Shown piece by piece: positions 27,101 through 35,528 of a DNA stretch of 64,000 bases. A program made the position numbers and the translations under genes. The first letter of the stretch is position 1; each line of letters begins with the position of its first letter. This DNA is from Scandinavium sp036495715 (lineage in GTDB: Bacteria; Pseudomonadota; Gammaproteobacteria; Enterobacterales; Enterobacteriaceae): positions 1-64,000 of the forward strand of contig DASXML010000087.1 in the NCBI GenBank assembly GCA_036495715.1. Reading direction: 5' to 3'. The notes beneath the pieces are model-generated. The model did not search any database. It was not told the DNA's origin and saw only the letters and a program-made list of their open reading frames with translations.

Positions 27101-28586
27101 AGAGCACGGCAAACGGGGTATCGTCACCCATTGAACCGACCGCTTCCTGGCCGTTTTCGCCCAGCACGCGAATTACTGAATCCAGCTCTTCGGCGCTGTA
27201 GTTAAACTGTTTCTGGTAGCTGGCGAGCATGTCGTCATCGAGCTCACGGCTGCCCACTTCTTCGTCCGGCAGATCTTCAAACGGCACCAGACGGCGAACG
27301 TTTTTCTCCATCCACTCTTTGTACGGGTGACGGATTTTCAGATCGTGGTCGGTTTCGGCAGAATGCAGAATGCGGCCCGCACGGGTGTCGATAACCATTA
27401 GCTCGCCAGGCCCAACGCGACCTTTTTCTACCACTTCGTCCGGCTGGTAATCCCAGATCCCGACTTCCGAAGCGCAGGTGATGAGCTTGTCTTTGGTGAT
27501 GACATAACGCGCCGGGCGCAGACCGTTACGGTCGAGGTTACAGGCAGCGTAACGACCATCGGACATCACGATACCCGCCGGGCCGTCCCACGGTTCCATG
27601 TGCATGGAGTTAAAGTCGAAGAACGCACGCAGATCGGTATCCATATCCGGGTTGTTCTGCCAGGCTGGCGGAACGAGCAGGCGCATGGCACGCACGATAT
27701 CCATCCCGCCTGCCAGCAGCAGTTCGAGCATGTTATCCATCGAGCTTGAGTCAGAACCGGTTTCGTTCACGAACGGCGCGGCGTCATGCAAGTCAGGGAT
27801 CAGCGGGGTCTGGAATTTATACGTACGGGCGCGTGCCCATTGGCGGTTACCGGTAATAGTGTTGATTTCGCCGTTGTGCGCCAGATAGCGGAACGGCTGA
27901 GCCAGCGGCCAGCGCGGCACGGTGTTGGTGGAGAAGCGCTGGTGGAACAGGCAAATGGCCGATTCCAGACGCAGGTCTGCCAGGTCCAGGTAGAAGCGCG
28001 GCAAATCCGCCGGCATACACAGACCTTTGTAGATATTCACCAGATTCGACAGGCTACAAACGTAGAAATCTTTGTCTTCCTGCAAACGTTTTTCGATGCG
28101 GCGACGGGCGATGAACAAACGGCGTTCCATATCGCGCGGACGCCAGCCAGCCGGGGCGTTAACGAAAATTTGTTCAATACGAGGCAGCGAGGAGAGGGCG
28201 ATTTCACCGAGCACCCCTTCGTTGGTTGGCACGTCGCGCCAGCCGACAATCGACAGGGTTTCGCGCTGAAGTTCTTCTTCAACGACACGACGCGAAGCTG
28301 CGGCGAGCTCCGCATCTTTATTCAGGAATAACATCCCGACGGCGTAGTTTTTGGCTAAACGCCAGCCGTGATCTTCGGCCACAAGGCGGAAGAAACGATC
28401 CGGTTTTTGCAGCAGCAGGCCACAACCGTCACCGGTTTTACCATCGGCGAGGATCGCACCACGGTGCTGCATACGGGCCAGTGCGTGAATGGCGGTACGC
28501 ACTACCTTGTGGCTAGGTTCGCCTTCTATGTGGGCGATCAGGCCGAAACCACAGTTATCCCTCTCAAGGGATTTATCGTACAACAT
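24126..28586 (-). CDS. gltB: Glutamate synthase large (alpha) subunit
   Basis: Alpha subunit of GOGAT: it hydrolyses glutamine in an N-terminal class II amidotransferase domain and makes glutamate from 2-oxoglutarate in an FMN synthase domain. From the ATG at 28586 the protein has 1486 residues. The nucleophile is Cys12 in RDNCGFGLIAH, exposed after removal of a short propeptide. The 3Fe-4S cysteines are in CKYLRICHLNNC, and a C-terminal beta-helix domain ends in RSAAELRVQAQ. The frame is open 38 codons further upstream to an ATG at 28700, but a GGGGAGG ribosome binding site supports 28586. Operon gltBD; E. coli gltF is absent. Regulation by Lrp and CRP is expected from E. coli. Confidence 0.97.
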   Translation of the reverse strand: MLYDKSLERDNCGFGLIAHIEGEPSHKVVRTAIHALARMQHRGAILADGKTGDGCGLLLQKPDRFFRLVAEDHGWRLAKNYAVGMLFLNKDAELAAASRRVVEEELQRETLSIVGWRDVPTNEGVLGEIALSSLPRIEQIFVNAPAGWRPRDMERRLFIARRRIEKRLQEDKDFYVCSLSNLVNIYKGLCMPADLPRFYLDLADLRLESAICLFHQRFSTNTVPRWPLAQPFRYLAHNGEINTITGNRQWARARTYKFQTPLIPDLHDAAPFVNETGSDSSSMDNMLELLLAGGMDIVRAMRLLVPPAWQNNPDMDTDLRAFFDFNSMHMEPWDGPAGIVMSDGRYAACNLDRNGLRPARYVITKDKLITCASEVGIWDYQPDEVVEKGRVGPGELMVIDTRAGRILHSAETDHDLKIRHPYKEWMEKNVRRLVPFEDLPDEEVGSRELDDDMLASYQKQFNYSAEELDSVIRVLGENGQEAVGSMGDDTPFAVLSSQPRIIYDYFRQQFAQVTNPPIDPLREAHVMSLATSIGREMNVFCEAEGQAHRLSFKSPILLYSDFKQLTTIKEEYYRADVLDITFDVTDANLEDTVNALCDKAEQMVRNGTVLLVLSDRNIAKNRLPVPAPMAVGAIQTRLVDKSLRCDANIIVETASARDPHHFAVLLGFGATAIYPYLAYETLAKLVDGKAIEKDYRHVMLNYRNGINKGLYKIMSKMGISTIASYRCSKLFEAVGLHDDVSDLCFQGVVSRIGGAGFDDFQQDLLNLSKRAWLARKPLDQGGLLKYVHGGEYHAYNPDVVRTLQQAVQSGEYSDYQQYSKLVNERPAATLRDLLALNPGTEAVSINDVEPATELFKRFDTAAMSIGALSPEAHEALAEAMNSIGGNSNSGEGGEDPARYGTNKVSRIKQVASGRFGVTPAYLVNADVIQIKVAQGAKPGEGGQLPGDKVTPYIAKLRYSVPGVTLISPPPHHDIYSIEDLAQLIFDLKQVNPKALISVKLVSEPGVGTIATGVAKAYADLITIAGYDGGTGASPLSSVKYAGCPWELGLVETQQALVANGLRHKIRLQVDGGLKTGLDIIKAAILGAESFGFGTGPMVALGCKYLRICHLNNCATGVATQDEKLRKNHYHGLPFKVTNYFEFIAREVRELLAELGVKRLVDLIGRTDLLKELDGFTAKQQKLDLSKLLETAEPHPGKALHCTEKNPPFDNGVLNAQLLQQAKPFVDDKQSKTFWFDIRNTDRSVGATLSGYIAQTHGDQGLASDPIKAHFSGTAGQSFGVWNAGGVELHLTGDANDYVGKGMAGGLLAIRPPVGSAFRSHEASIIGNTCLYGATGGRLYAAGRAGERFAVRNSGAITVVEGIGDNGCEYMTGGIVCVLGKTGVNFGAGMTGGFAYVLDEDGDFRKRVNPELVEVLDVDSLAIHEEHLRGLITEHVQLTGSSRGEEILANWPAFSAKFALVKPKSSDVKALLGHRSRSAAELRVQAQ

Positions 28587-29255
28587 ATCAGGAACCTCCC
28601 CAGGCTCTACGGGACTCACTCCGGACCGTTGCGCGCAGGCGCAGAAAGAGCAGGCGGCGGGCACAGGCCACGCATTCGCCCTCTCAACATCCTTTCGCAC
28701 AGGTCAAACAAGTATTGCGGACTTGCTTCAGAGGGAAATCTCAATTACTGCATAAATATGATGAGCAGGCCGCTCATCGAGAAAGCTTCCAGCGGATCCC
28801 CAAGTTATCGGGAATCCGCACACAGGTCAAATGGCAATCTTATTTATACAAAAATGTGCTATACGCCTATTAACGTCATGATTTTAAATAGTATTGATGC
28901 TTTTTTACAATGCATTTACCCCCAGCGAACCGGCACTTGAATGTGATCTCTCTCACTATCTGAGGGCGCTAATATTGCGGATCTGTGCTGAATGGCGTTT
29001 TTATCACAGAATATTGTTCTGTTGCGCGATGCTAACGCCCCTGATGACACTGTTTTTCATCTGCTACAGCAATAGTGGAAAATCGGGGTATGACATAAGG
29101 AAAAGTAATCACCTGACAGGTGAATGAAATTGCAGTAATGATGAGTGATTATGCAATAGATGTAAGGTCTCGGAGGCGCTTGATCCAGGTCATCGCCGAA
29201 AGAGACTAAAAGTGGCAGGCTTTGCACCTCTTCGAAAGGCGCGGTCTATCAGATT
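28587..29255. promoter_or_regulatory. gltB/yhcC divergent regulatory region
   Basis: This 669-bp gap serves gltB (left) and yhcC (right). A near-consensus CRP site, TGTGA-N6-TCACT, lies at 28942-28957. A perfect palindrome ACAGAA (29006-29011) / TTCTGT (29017-29022) is a further operator candidate. The stretch 28780-28920 is AT-rich, as expected for Lrp and IHF binding. The gltB reading frame remains open to 28700 but probably represents leader RNA. No separate gene was found. Confidence 0.55.
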
Positions 29256-30185
29256 ATGCAGTTACAGAAATTAGTCAATATGTTTGGTGGGGATCTTGCG
29301 CGTCGCTATGGCGAAAAGGTTCACAAGCTGACGCTGCACGGCGGTTTTAGCTGCCCGAACCGCGATGGCACCATTGGGCGCGGTGGCTGCACCTTCTGCA
29401 ACGTGGCGTCATTTGCCGATGAAACCCAGCAGCACCGTTCCATTGCCGAACAATTGGCGCACCAGGCACATCTCGTGAACCGTGCCAAACGCTATCTGGC
29501 TTATTTTCAGGCGTATACCAGTACTTTTGCGGAAGTGCAGCTCCTGCGTTCGATGTACCAACAGGCGGTCAGTCAGGCGAATATTGTCGGATTATGCGTG
29601 GGCACGCGCCCGGATTGCGTGCCAGAAACGGTGCTGGATTTACTCAGTGAATATAAAGATCAGGGCTACGAAGTGTGGCTGGAACTCGGTTTGCAGAGCG
29701 CGCAGGATAAAACGCTGCATCGTGTTAATCGCGGCCATGATTTTGCCTGTTATCAGGCCACCACGTGTCTGGCGCGTGAACGCGGTCTGAAAGTGTGTAC
29801 CCATTTGATTGTCGGTCTGCCGGGTGAAACGCCAACGGATTGCCTGCAAACGCTGGAGAAAGTCGTCGATACCGGTGTTGACGGCATCAAGCTGCATCCG
29901 TTGCATATCGTCACTGGCAGCATCATGGCGAAGGCATGGGAAGCAGGGCGTTTGAACGGCATTGAACTGGATGAGTACACGTTGACCGCAGGCGAGATGA
30001 TCCGCCATACGCCACCAGAGGTTATTTACCATCGTATTTCCGCTAACGCCCGCCGTCCGATGCTGCTTGCGCCATTGTGGTGTGAAAACCGCTGGACCGG
30101 GATGGTTGAACTTGATCGCTATCTAAATGAACATGGCGTGCAGGGTTCGGCGCTTGGGCGGAATTGGGTTTCTCCTTTGCCATAA
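29256..30185 (+). CDS. yhcC: Radical SAM protein YhcC (TIGR01212 family)
   Basis: Predicted radical S-adenosylmethionine enzyme of unknown substrate. The 309-residue protein carries the cluster cysteines in FSCPNRDGTIGRGGCTFCN, spaced C-x11-C-x2-C, followed by a TIM-barrel core with GLCVGTRPDCVPE and LQSAQDKTLHRVNRGH. The C-terminal domain resembles the Elp3-type radical SAM family. The E. coli homologue has the same place between gltB and arcB. Divergent from gltB. Confidence 0.93.
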   Translation: MQLQKLVNMFGGDLARRYGEKVHKLTLHGGFSCPNRDGTIGRGGCTFCNVASFADETQQHRSIAEQLAHQAHLVNRAKRYLAYFQAYTSTFAEVQLLRSMYQQAVSQANIVGLCVGTRPDCVPETVLDLLSEYKDQGYEVWLELGLQSAQDKTLHRVNRGHDFACYQATTCLARERGLKVCTHLIVGLPGETPTDCLQTLEKVVDTGVDGIKLHPLHIVTGSIMAKAWEAGRLNGIELDEYTLTAGEMIRHTPPEVIYHRISANARRPMLLAPLWCENRWTGMVELDRYLNEHGVQGSALGRNWVSPLP

Positions 30186-30189
30186 AAGC

Positions 30190-30265
30190 CATTATCGGCT
30201 GGCGGCTCATGCCTTACCCGACCTACAAAGGCACGTAGGCCCGTGCCAGCGCAGCGCCGCCGGGC
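30190..30265. repeat. REP-like elements between yhcC and arcB
   Basis: GCCCG / CGGGC (30239-30243 and 30261-30265) around GC-rich sequence typical of enterobacterial REP units, preceded by a second unit in the opposite sense at about 30190-30230. They probably form a two-unit extragenic palindromic array at the end of yhcC. Confidence 0.6.
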
Positions 30266-30371
30266 GTTCACGGCCATTTGCAGCAGGTTCACCCCGTATT
30301 TTTCGCACAACCTTCAACGCGTTGCTCAGAATTGGGTATTATTGAGCGATGTTGTGGTGAAGGAAATCCCT

Positions 30372-32699
30372 ATGAAGCAAATTCGAATGCTTGCGCAGTA
30401 CTATGTCGATCTGATGATGAAGCTCGGCCTGGTACGCTTCTCGCTACTGTTGGCGCTGGCGCTGGTGGTGTTAGCCATCGTGGTGCAGATGGCAGTGACC
30501 ATGGTGTTACACGGCCAGGTCGAGAGTATCGATGTTATCCGTTCTATCTTCTTTGGGCTGCTGATCACCCCGTGGGCGGTCTATTTTCTCTCGGTGGTGG
30601 TGGAGCAACTGGAAGAGTCGCGCCAGCGTCTTTCGCGGTTGGTCGAAAAACTCGAGGAAATGCGCGATCGCGATTTGAAGCTCAATGTGCAGCTGAAAGA
30701 CAATATCGCGCAGCTGAATCAGGAAATCAGCGATCGTGAAAAAGCGGAAGCAGAGCGCCAGACCACGCTGGAGCAGCTGAAAATAGAAATGAAAGAGCGT
30801 GAGCAGACGCAAATTCAGCTCGAGCAACAGTCTTCTTTCCTGCGTTCTTTCCTCGACGCCTCACCGGATCTGGTTTTCTACCGCAACGAAGATAAAGAGT
30901 TCTCCGGCTGTAACCGGGCCATGGAACTGCTAACCGGCAAGAGTGAAAAACAGCTGATTCATCTCAAACCGCTCGACGTCTATTCCCCGGAAGCGGCAGC
31001 CAAGGTTCTTGAAACCGACGAAAAAGTCTTCCGCCACAACGTTTCTCTGACCTACGAGCAGTGGCTTGATTACCCCGACGGACGCAAAGCCTGCTTCGAA
31101 ATCCGGAAAGTGCCGTACTACGATCGTGTCGGTAAGCGTCATGGTCTGATGGGCTTTGGTCGCGACATCACCGAACGCAAGCGCTATCAGGATGCGCTGG
31201 AGCGCGCCAGCCGCGACAAGACCACCTTCATTTCTACCATCAGCCACGAGCTGCGTACGCCGCTGAACGGTATTGTCGGCCTGAGCCGTATTTTGCTGGA
31301 TACCGAGTTAACCGGCGAGCAGGAAAAATACCTGAAAACTATCCATGTTTCGGCGGTGACGTTGGGGAATATTTTCAACGACATTATCGACATGGACAAG
31401 ATGGAGCGCCGCAAGGTGCAGCTGGATAATCAGCCGATTGATTTCACCGGGTTCTTGGCCGATCTGGAAAACCTTTCCGGCCTGCAGGCGCAGCAAAAAG
31501 GGCTGCGCTTTGTGATGGACCCGACGCTGCCGTTGCCGCACAAAGTCATTACCGATGGCACACGCCTGCGCCAAATCCTCTGGAATCTCATCAGCAATGC
31601 CGTGAAGTTTACCCAGAAGGGAAATGTCTCGGTTCGCGTGCGTTACGACGAGGGCGACATGCTGCGTTTTGAAGTGGAAGACTCCGGGATCGGTATTCCA
31701 CAGGAAGAACAGGACAAAATTTTCGCCATGTATTATCAGGTGAAAGACAGTCAGGGCGGCAAACCGGCGACGGGAACGGGCATTGGCCTCGCGGTTTCAC
31801 GCCGTCTGGCGAAAAGTATGGGCGGCGATATTACCGTTGCCAGCCAGCCGGGCAGCGGTTCTACGTTTACGTTGACCGTTCACGCGCCTGCGGTGGCGGA
31901 AGAGGTGGAAGATACCCTGGACGATGACGATATGCCGCTGCCCGCGCTGCACGTGCTGCTGGTGGAAGACATCGAACTCAATGTGATTGTGGCACGCTCG
32001 GTGCTGGAGAAGCTCGGCAACAGCGTCGATGTGGCAATGACGGGGACTGCCGCGTTGGAGATGTTCTCACCTAACGAATACGATCTGGTATTGCTCGACA
32101 TTCAGTTGCCGGACATGACCGGGCTGGATATTTCGCGTGAGCTGAAACAGCGCTATCACGCCGATGAGTTGCCGCCGCTGGTAGCATTGACCGCCAACGT
32201 ATTGAAAGATAAAAAAGAGTATCTCGATGCGGGAATGGACGACGTGCTGAGCAAGCCGCTGGCTGTCCCGGCATTGACCGCGATGATCCAAAAATTCTGG
32301 GACACCCCTGACGACGAGGAAAGCAGCGTGACGACGACCGACAGCAGTAAATCAAGCAGCGTGCTGGATACTGAGATGCTCCAGCAATATATCGAACTGG
32401 TGGGGCCGAAGCTGATAACCGACGGGCTGGCGGTGTTCGAGAAGATGATGCCGGGCTATCTGGCGGTGCTGGAATCCAACCTGACCGCGCGTGACCAGAA
32501 AGGCATTGTCGAAGAAGGGCATAAAATTAAGGGTGCGGCGGGATCGATTGGCTTACGTCACATTCAGCAATTGGGTCAGCAGATCCAGACGCCCGATCTT
32601 CCGGCGTGGTGGGATAACGTGGGTGAATGGGTTGAAGAGATGAAAACGGAATGGCAGCAGGATGTAGCAACCTTAAAAGCCTGGGTGGCGAGCCGATAA
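30372..32699 (+). CDS. arcB: Aerobic respiration control sensor kinase ArcB
   Basis: Tripartite hybrid sensor kinase that senses quinone redox state and phosphorylates ArcA under low oxygen. The 775-residue protein has two N-terminal transmembrane helices (about 25-45 and 55-75), a coiled coil (about 78-150), a PAS domain, a kinase domain with His292 in TISHELRTPLNG, a receiver with Asp576 in VLLDIQLPDM and an Hpt domain with His717 in EEGHKIKGAAGS. It is three residues shorter than E. coli at the C-terminus. The ATG at 30372 gives the family start MKQIRMLAQYY; the frame is open 43 codons upstream. Its stop codon overlaps the arcZ terminator on the other strand. Confidence 0.98.
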   Translation: MKQIRMLAQYYVDLMMKLGLVRFSLLLALALVVLAIVVQMAVTMVLHGQVESIDVIRSIFFGLLITPWAVYFLSVVVEQLEESRQRLSRLVEKLEEMRDRDLKLNVQLKDNIAQLNQEISDREKAEAERQTTLEQLKIEMKEREQTQIQLEQQSSFLRSFLDASPDLVFYRNEDKEFSGCNRAMELLTGKSEKQLIHLKPLDVYSPEAAAKVLETDEKVFRHNVSLTYEQWLDYPDGRKACFEIRKVPYYDRVGKRHGLMGFGRDITERKRYQDALERASRDKTTFISTISHELRTPLNGIVGLSRILLDTELTGEQEKYLKTIHVSAVTLGNIFNDIIDMDKMERRKVQLDNQPIDFTGFLADLENLSGLQAQQKGLRFVMDPTLPLPHKVITDGTRLRQILWNLISNAVKFTQKGNVSVRVRYDEGDMLRFEVEDSGIGIPQEEQDKIFAMYYQVKDSQGGKPATGTGIGLAVSRRLAKSMGGDITVASQPGSGSTFTLTVHAPAVAEEVEDTLDDDDMPLPALHVLLVEDIELNVIVARSVLEKLGNSVDVAMTGTAALEMFSPNEYDLVLLDIQLPDMTGLDISRELKQRYHADELPPLVALTANVLKDKKEYLDAGMDDVLSKPLAVPALTAMIQKFWDTPDDEESSVTTTDSSKSSSVLDTEMLQQYIELVGPKLITDGLAVFEKMMPGYLAVLESNLTARDQKGIVEEGHKIKGAAGSIGLRHIQQLGQQIQTPDLPAWWDNVGEWVEEMKTEWQQDVATLKAWVASR

Positions 32700-32817
32700 A
32701 AATGACCCCGGTCAAGCCGGGGTGCGCGAATACTGCGCCAACACCAGGGAAAACGTGGCTGCGCCTTATTGATGTTAAGTGAATTGAACAGGCGCTGCCT
32801 GAGAGTTCGGGCCGCAC
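32698..32817 (-). ncRNA. arcZ: Small regulatory RNA ArcZ (SraH/RyhA)
   Basis: Hfq-binding sRNA that in E. coli activates rpoS translation, represses flhDC and others, and feeds back on arcB. Read on the minus strand, it starts GTGCGGCC at 32817. The conserved processed core with the seed region TTTCCCTGGTGTTGGCGCAG is followed by GTATTCGCGC, and it ends in the hairpin ACCCCGG / CCGGGGT plus T residues at 32698-32702. Length is about 120 nt, close to the E. coli 121. The middle (about 32765-32805) has diverged from E. coli, as is usual outside the seed. Its 3' end overlaps the arcB stop codon. Identified by recall of the E. coli sequence. Confidence 0.93.
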
Positions 32818-32937
32818 GTTCATTAAGATAGCAAAACTTATAATATTTGTTACGTAAATCAGTAAAATGTGTGAAGCACCGCGATTAAATCAAAATAATT
32901 GATGGTGTTCAGACAGTTGCAACGAAGGAAGCGTGTG

Positions 32938-33591
32938 ATGAAAAGAATTGGCGTGGTGCTGAGCGGCTGTGGCGTCTATGACGGCAGCGAAATTCATGAG
33001 GCGGTAATCACTTTATTGGCGATTGCCCGCAGTGGCGCGCAGGCAGTCTGTTTTGCGCCGGATAAAAGCCAGTCGGACGTTATCAATCATTTGGCTGGGG
33101 AACCGCAGGGCGGTGAGCGCAACGTGCTGCTGGAAGCGGCTCGTATCACTCGAGGTGACATTCAGCCACTGGCGGCTGCGCGTGCAGACGATCTTGATGC
33201 GCTGATTGTGCCTGGAGGGTTCGGTGCGGCAAAGAACCTGAGTAATTTTGCCTCTCAGGGAAGCCAGTGCGCAGTAGATGCTGGTTTAAAAGCGCTCTCA
33301 CTGGCTATGCATCAGGCGGGAAAACCGCTTGGTTTTATGTGCATCGCGCCCGCGATGTTACCGAAGATTTTCGATGTTCCGCTGCGTATTACTATTGGCA
33401 CTGATATCGACACTGCCGAAGTGTTGGAAGAGATGGGCGCAGAACATGTGCCGTGTCCGGTGGATGATATTGTGGTCGATGAAGACAACAAAGTGGTGAC
33501 CACGCCGGCTTATATGCTGGCGCAAAATATCGCCGAAGCGGCGACAGGTATTGAGAAGCTGGTGGCGCGCGTGTTGGTACTGTGCGAATGA
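32938..33591 (+). CDS. elbB: Isoprenoid biosynthesis glyoxalase ElbB
   Basis: DJ-1/PfpI superfamily protein with reported glyoxalase activity, named for an effect on isoprenoid synthesis. The 217-residue protein begins MKRIGVVLSGCGVYDGSEIHEA, contains ALIVPGGFGAAKNLSNFA, and has the nucleophile-elbow cysteine in GFMCIAPAML. E. coli ElbB has the same length. The frame is open 13 codons upstream of the chosen ATG, which has a GAAGGAAG site. Its stop overlaps the mtgA start (ATGA), so the two form an operon. Confidence 0.96.
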   Translation: MKRIGVVLSGCGVYDGSEIHEAVITLLAIARSGAQAVCFAPDKSQSDVINHLAGEPQGGERNVLLEAARITRGDIQPLAAARADDLDALIVPGGFGAAKNLSNFASQGSQCAVDAGLKALSLAMHQAGKPLGFMCIAPAMLPKIFDVPLRITIGTDIDTAEVLEEMGAEHVPCPVDDIVVDEDNKVVTTPAYMLAQNIAEAATGIEKLVARVLVLCE

Positions 33592-34313
33592 GTCGGCGTC
33601 GCTCACCGATGGCCTGGCTGAAACACATTTTACTGCGGGTGCTGTTGGTACTGGCTGTTTTTTGGGGCGGCGGGATCGCCGTGTTCAGCGTATTGCCTGT
33701 ACCTTTTTCTGCGGTGATGGTTGAACGCCAGCTCGGTGCCATTTTCAGCGGTAATTTTCACTATCTCGCGCATTCCGACTGGGTGAGTATGGACGAGATG
33801 ACGCCGTGGATGGGGCTGGCGGTGATCGCCTCTGAGGATCAGAAATTCCCGGACCACTGGGGGTTTGACGTCTCTGCGATAGAAAAAGCACTCGCCCATA
33901 ACGAGCGTAATGAAAGCCGGATCCGTGGGGCTTCGACGTTGTCACAGCAAACGGCAAAAAACCTGTTTCTGTGGGACGGGCGCAGCTGGGTGCGTAAAGG
34001 GCTGGAAGCAGGTTTGACGGTGGGTATTGAAACCGTCTGGAGCAAGAAACGTATTCTGACGGTCTATCTGAACATTGCGGAGTTTGGCGAAGGCGTGTTT
34101 GGTGTGGAAGCCGCTTCACAGCGCTATTTTCATAAACCGGCCAGTAAAATGACGATGTCGGAAGCGGCGTTACTTGCCGCCGTACTGCCGAATCCCATTC
34201 GATTCCGCGCGGATGCGCCATCTGGATATATTCGCAGCCGTCAGGCGTGGATTTTACGCCAGATGCGTCAGCTCGGTGGGGAAGGGTTTATGCAAGAGAA
34301 TAAGCTGTACTGA
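33588..34313 (+). CDS. mtgA: Monofunctional peptidoglycan transglycosylase MtgA
   Basis: Glycosyltransferase family 51 enzyme that polymerises lipid II into glycan strands. The 241-residue protein has one N-terminal membrane anchor (about residues 12-34), the catalytic glutamate in IASEDQKFPDHWGFD and the conserved RGASTLSQQTAKNLFLW. The ATG at 33588 overlaps the elbB stop; an in-frame GTG at 33582 is less likely. Length is close to the E. coli 242. Confidence 0.96.
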   Translation: MSRRRSPMAWLKHILLRVLLVLAVFWGGGIAVFSVLPVPFSAVMVERQLGAIFSGNFHYLAHSDWVSMDEMTPWMGLAVIASEDQKFPDHWGFDVSAIEKALAHNERNESRIRGASTLSQQTAKNLFLWDGRSWVRKGLEAGLTVGIETVWSKKRILTVYLNIAEFGEGVFGVEAASQRYFHKPASKMTMSEAALLAAVLPNPIRFRADAPSGYIRSRQAWILRQMRQLGGEGFMQENKLY

Positions 34314-34334
34314 GTGAAGGACGAGAGTGTGTAG

Positions 34335-34360
34335 GGCGGGTCAGTATAGCGCCACCCGCC
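34335..34360. repeat. Hairpin between mtgA and npr
   Basis: GGCGGGT (34335-34341) and ACCCGCC (34354-34360) form a stem between the convergent genes. No clear T tract follows in either direction. Confidence 0.5.
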
Positions 34361-34371
34361 AAAACGCCCAA

Positions 34372-34644
34372 TCAGTCTTCGTCAAAGCCTGCGTTAAACA
34401 ACGCAATCACAGCCGCCAGTGCTTCCGCTTCCTGCGGGCCGCTGGCTTCAATTTCAATCCGTCGGCCTTTGGCAGAATCCAGCATCAGCAGCGCAATCAC
34501 GCTGCTGGCTTCCGCTTCGGTGCCTTCGTCATTTCGAAGCCACACCTCGGCATCATAATTTTGCACCAGTTCAAACAGCTTCATTGCCGGGCGGGCGTGC
34601 ATGCCCAGCTTATTGGTTATCTCAACGGTGTGCTTTACGCTCAT
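34372..34644 (-). CDS. ptsO: Phosphocarrier protein NPr (nitrogen PTS HPr)
   Basis: HPr-like phosphocarrier of the nitrogen-related PTS, between PtsP (EI-Ntr) and PtsN. The 90-residue protein has the active-site His16 in NKLGMHARPA. Its ATG overlaps the rapZ stop by 4 bp. It is the last gene of the leftward rpoN-hpf-ptsN-rapZ-npr operon, as in E. coli. Confidence 0.97.
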   Translation of the reverse strand: MSVKHTVEITNKLGMHARPAMKLFELVQNYDAEVWLRNDEGTEAEASSVIALLMLDSAKGRRIEIEASGPQEAEALAAVIALFNAGFDED

Positions 34645-35495
34645 GTTTTACGTTTTTCCAGCGTCCGATGACGAGACTGAACGTTTTTGCCGCGTGAACG
34701 GAAATAGTCAGCCAGCTGTTCGGCGATATAGACCGAACGATGTTTACCACCAGTACAACCAATCGCGACCGTCAAATAGCTGCGGTTGTTGGTTTCCAGC
34801 ATAGGTAACCATAGCTCAAGATAGCTGCGCGTCTGGTAGATAAAATTGTGTACTTCTGTGTGACGGTCGAGGAACGCGGCGACGGGTTTATCGAGGCCGG
34901 TCATGGGGCGCAGTTTCGGGTCCCAGTGCGGGTTCGGCAGGAAACGCACATCGAATACATAATCGGCATCAATCGGGATCCCGTGCTTAAAGCCGAAGGA
35001 TTCGAACACCATTGTCAGCTCACGTTCACGTTTGCCCAGCAGACGCGTACGCAGCATTTCTGCCAGCTCGTGGACTGACATTTCAGAGGTGTCGACAATC
35101 AAATCAGCGCGGGAACGCAGCGGCTCCAGAAGATCGCTTTCCTGATCGATTGCACTTTCCAGCGACAAGTTCTTACTGGAAAGGGGATGCAGACGGCGCG
35201 TATCGCTGTAACGACGGATCAGCGTGTTGCGATCGGCATCGAGAAACAGCAATTGCGGAGAGAATGTGTCAGGCAAATTTTCCATCGCCTGCTCAAAAAT
35301 CTCCGGGGATTCTGGCATGTTACGCACGTCAATGCTGACCGCAGCAGACATCTGCCGATCGGCAAGACTTTTCGCCAGCTCAGGCAACAGCACGACGGGC
35401 AGGTTGTCCACGCAGTAAAAGCCCATATCTTCCAGGGCGCGCAGAGCCACAGATTTCCCTGAGCCTGAGCGACCACTGACGATCATCAGTACCAT
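34641..35495 (-). CDS. rapZ: RNase adapter protein RapZ
   Basis: RNA-binding adaptor that presents sRNA GlmZ to RNase E and so sets GlmS level according to glucosamine-6-phosphate. The 284-residue protein has an N-terminal Walker A motif GRSGSGKSVALRALED and a C-terminal domain with GCTGGKHRSVYIAEQLA and the basic RNA-binding tail HRTLEKRKT. Same length as E. coli. It sits between ptsN and npr, with which it is translationally coupled. Confidence 0.97.
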   Translation of the reverse strand: MVLMIVSGRSGSGKSVALRALEDMGFYCVDNLPVVLLPELAKSLADRQMSAAVSIDVRNMPESPEIFEQAMENLPDTFSPQLLFLDADRNTLIRRYSDTRRLHPLSSKNLSLESAIDQESDLLEPLRSRADLIVDTSEMSVHELAEMLRTRLLGKRERELTMVFESFGFKHGIPIDADYVFDVRFLPNPHWDPKLRPMTGLDKPVAAFLDRHTEVHNFIYQTRSYLELWLPMLETNNRSYLTVAIGCTGGKHRSVYIAEQLADYFRSRGKNVQSRHRTLEKRKT

Positions 35496-35528
35496 CAGTC
35501 GTTTCTCCTTACGACAACCGGGCTACCG

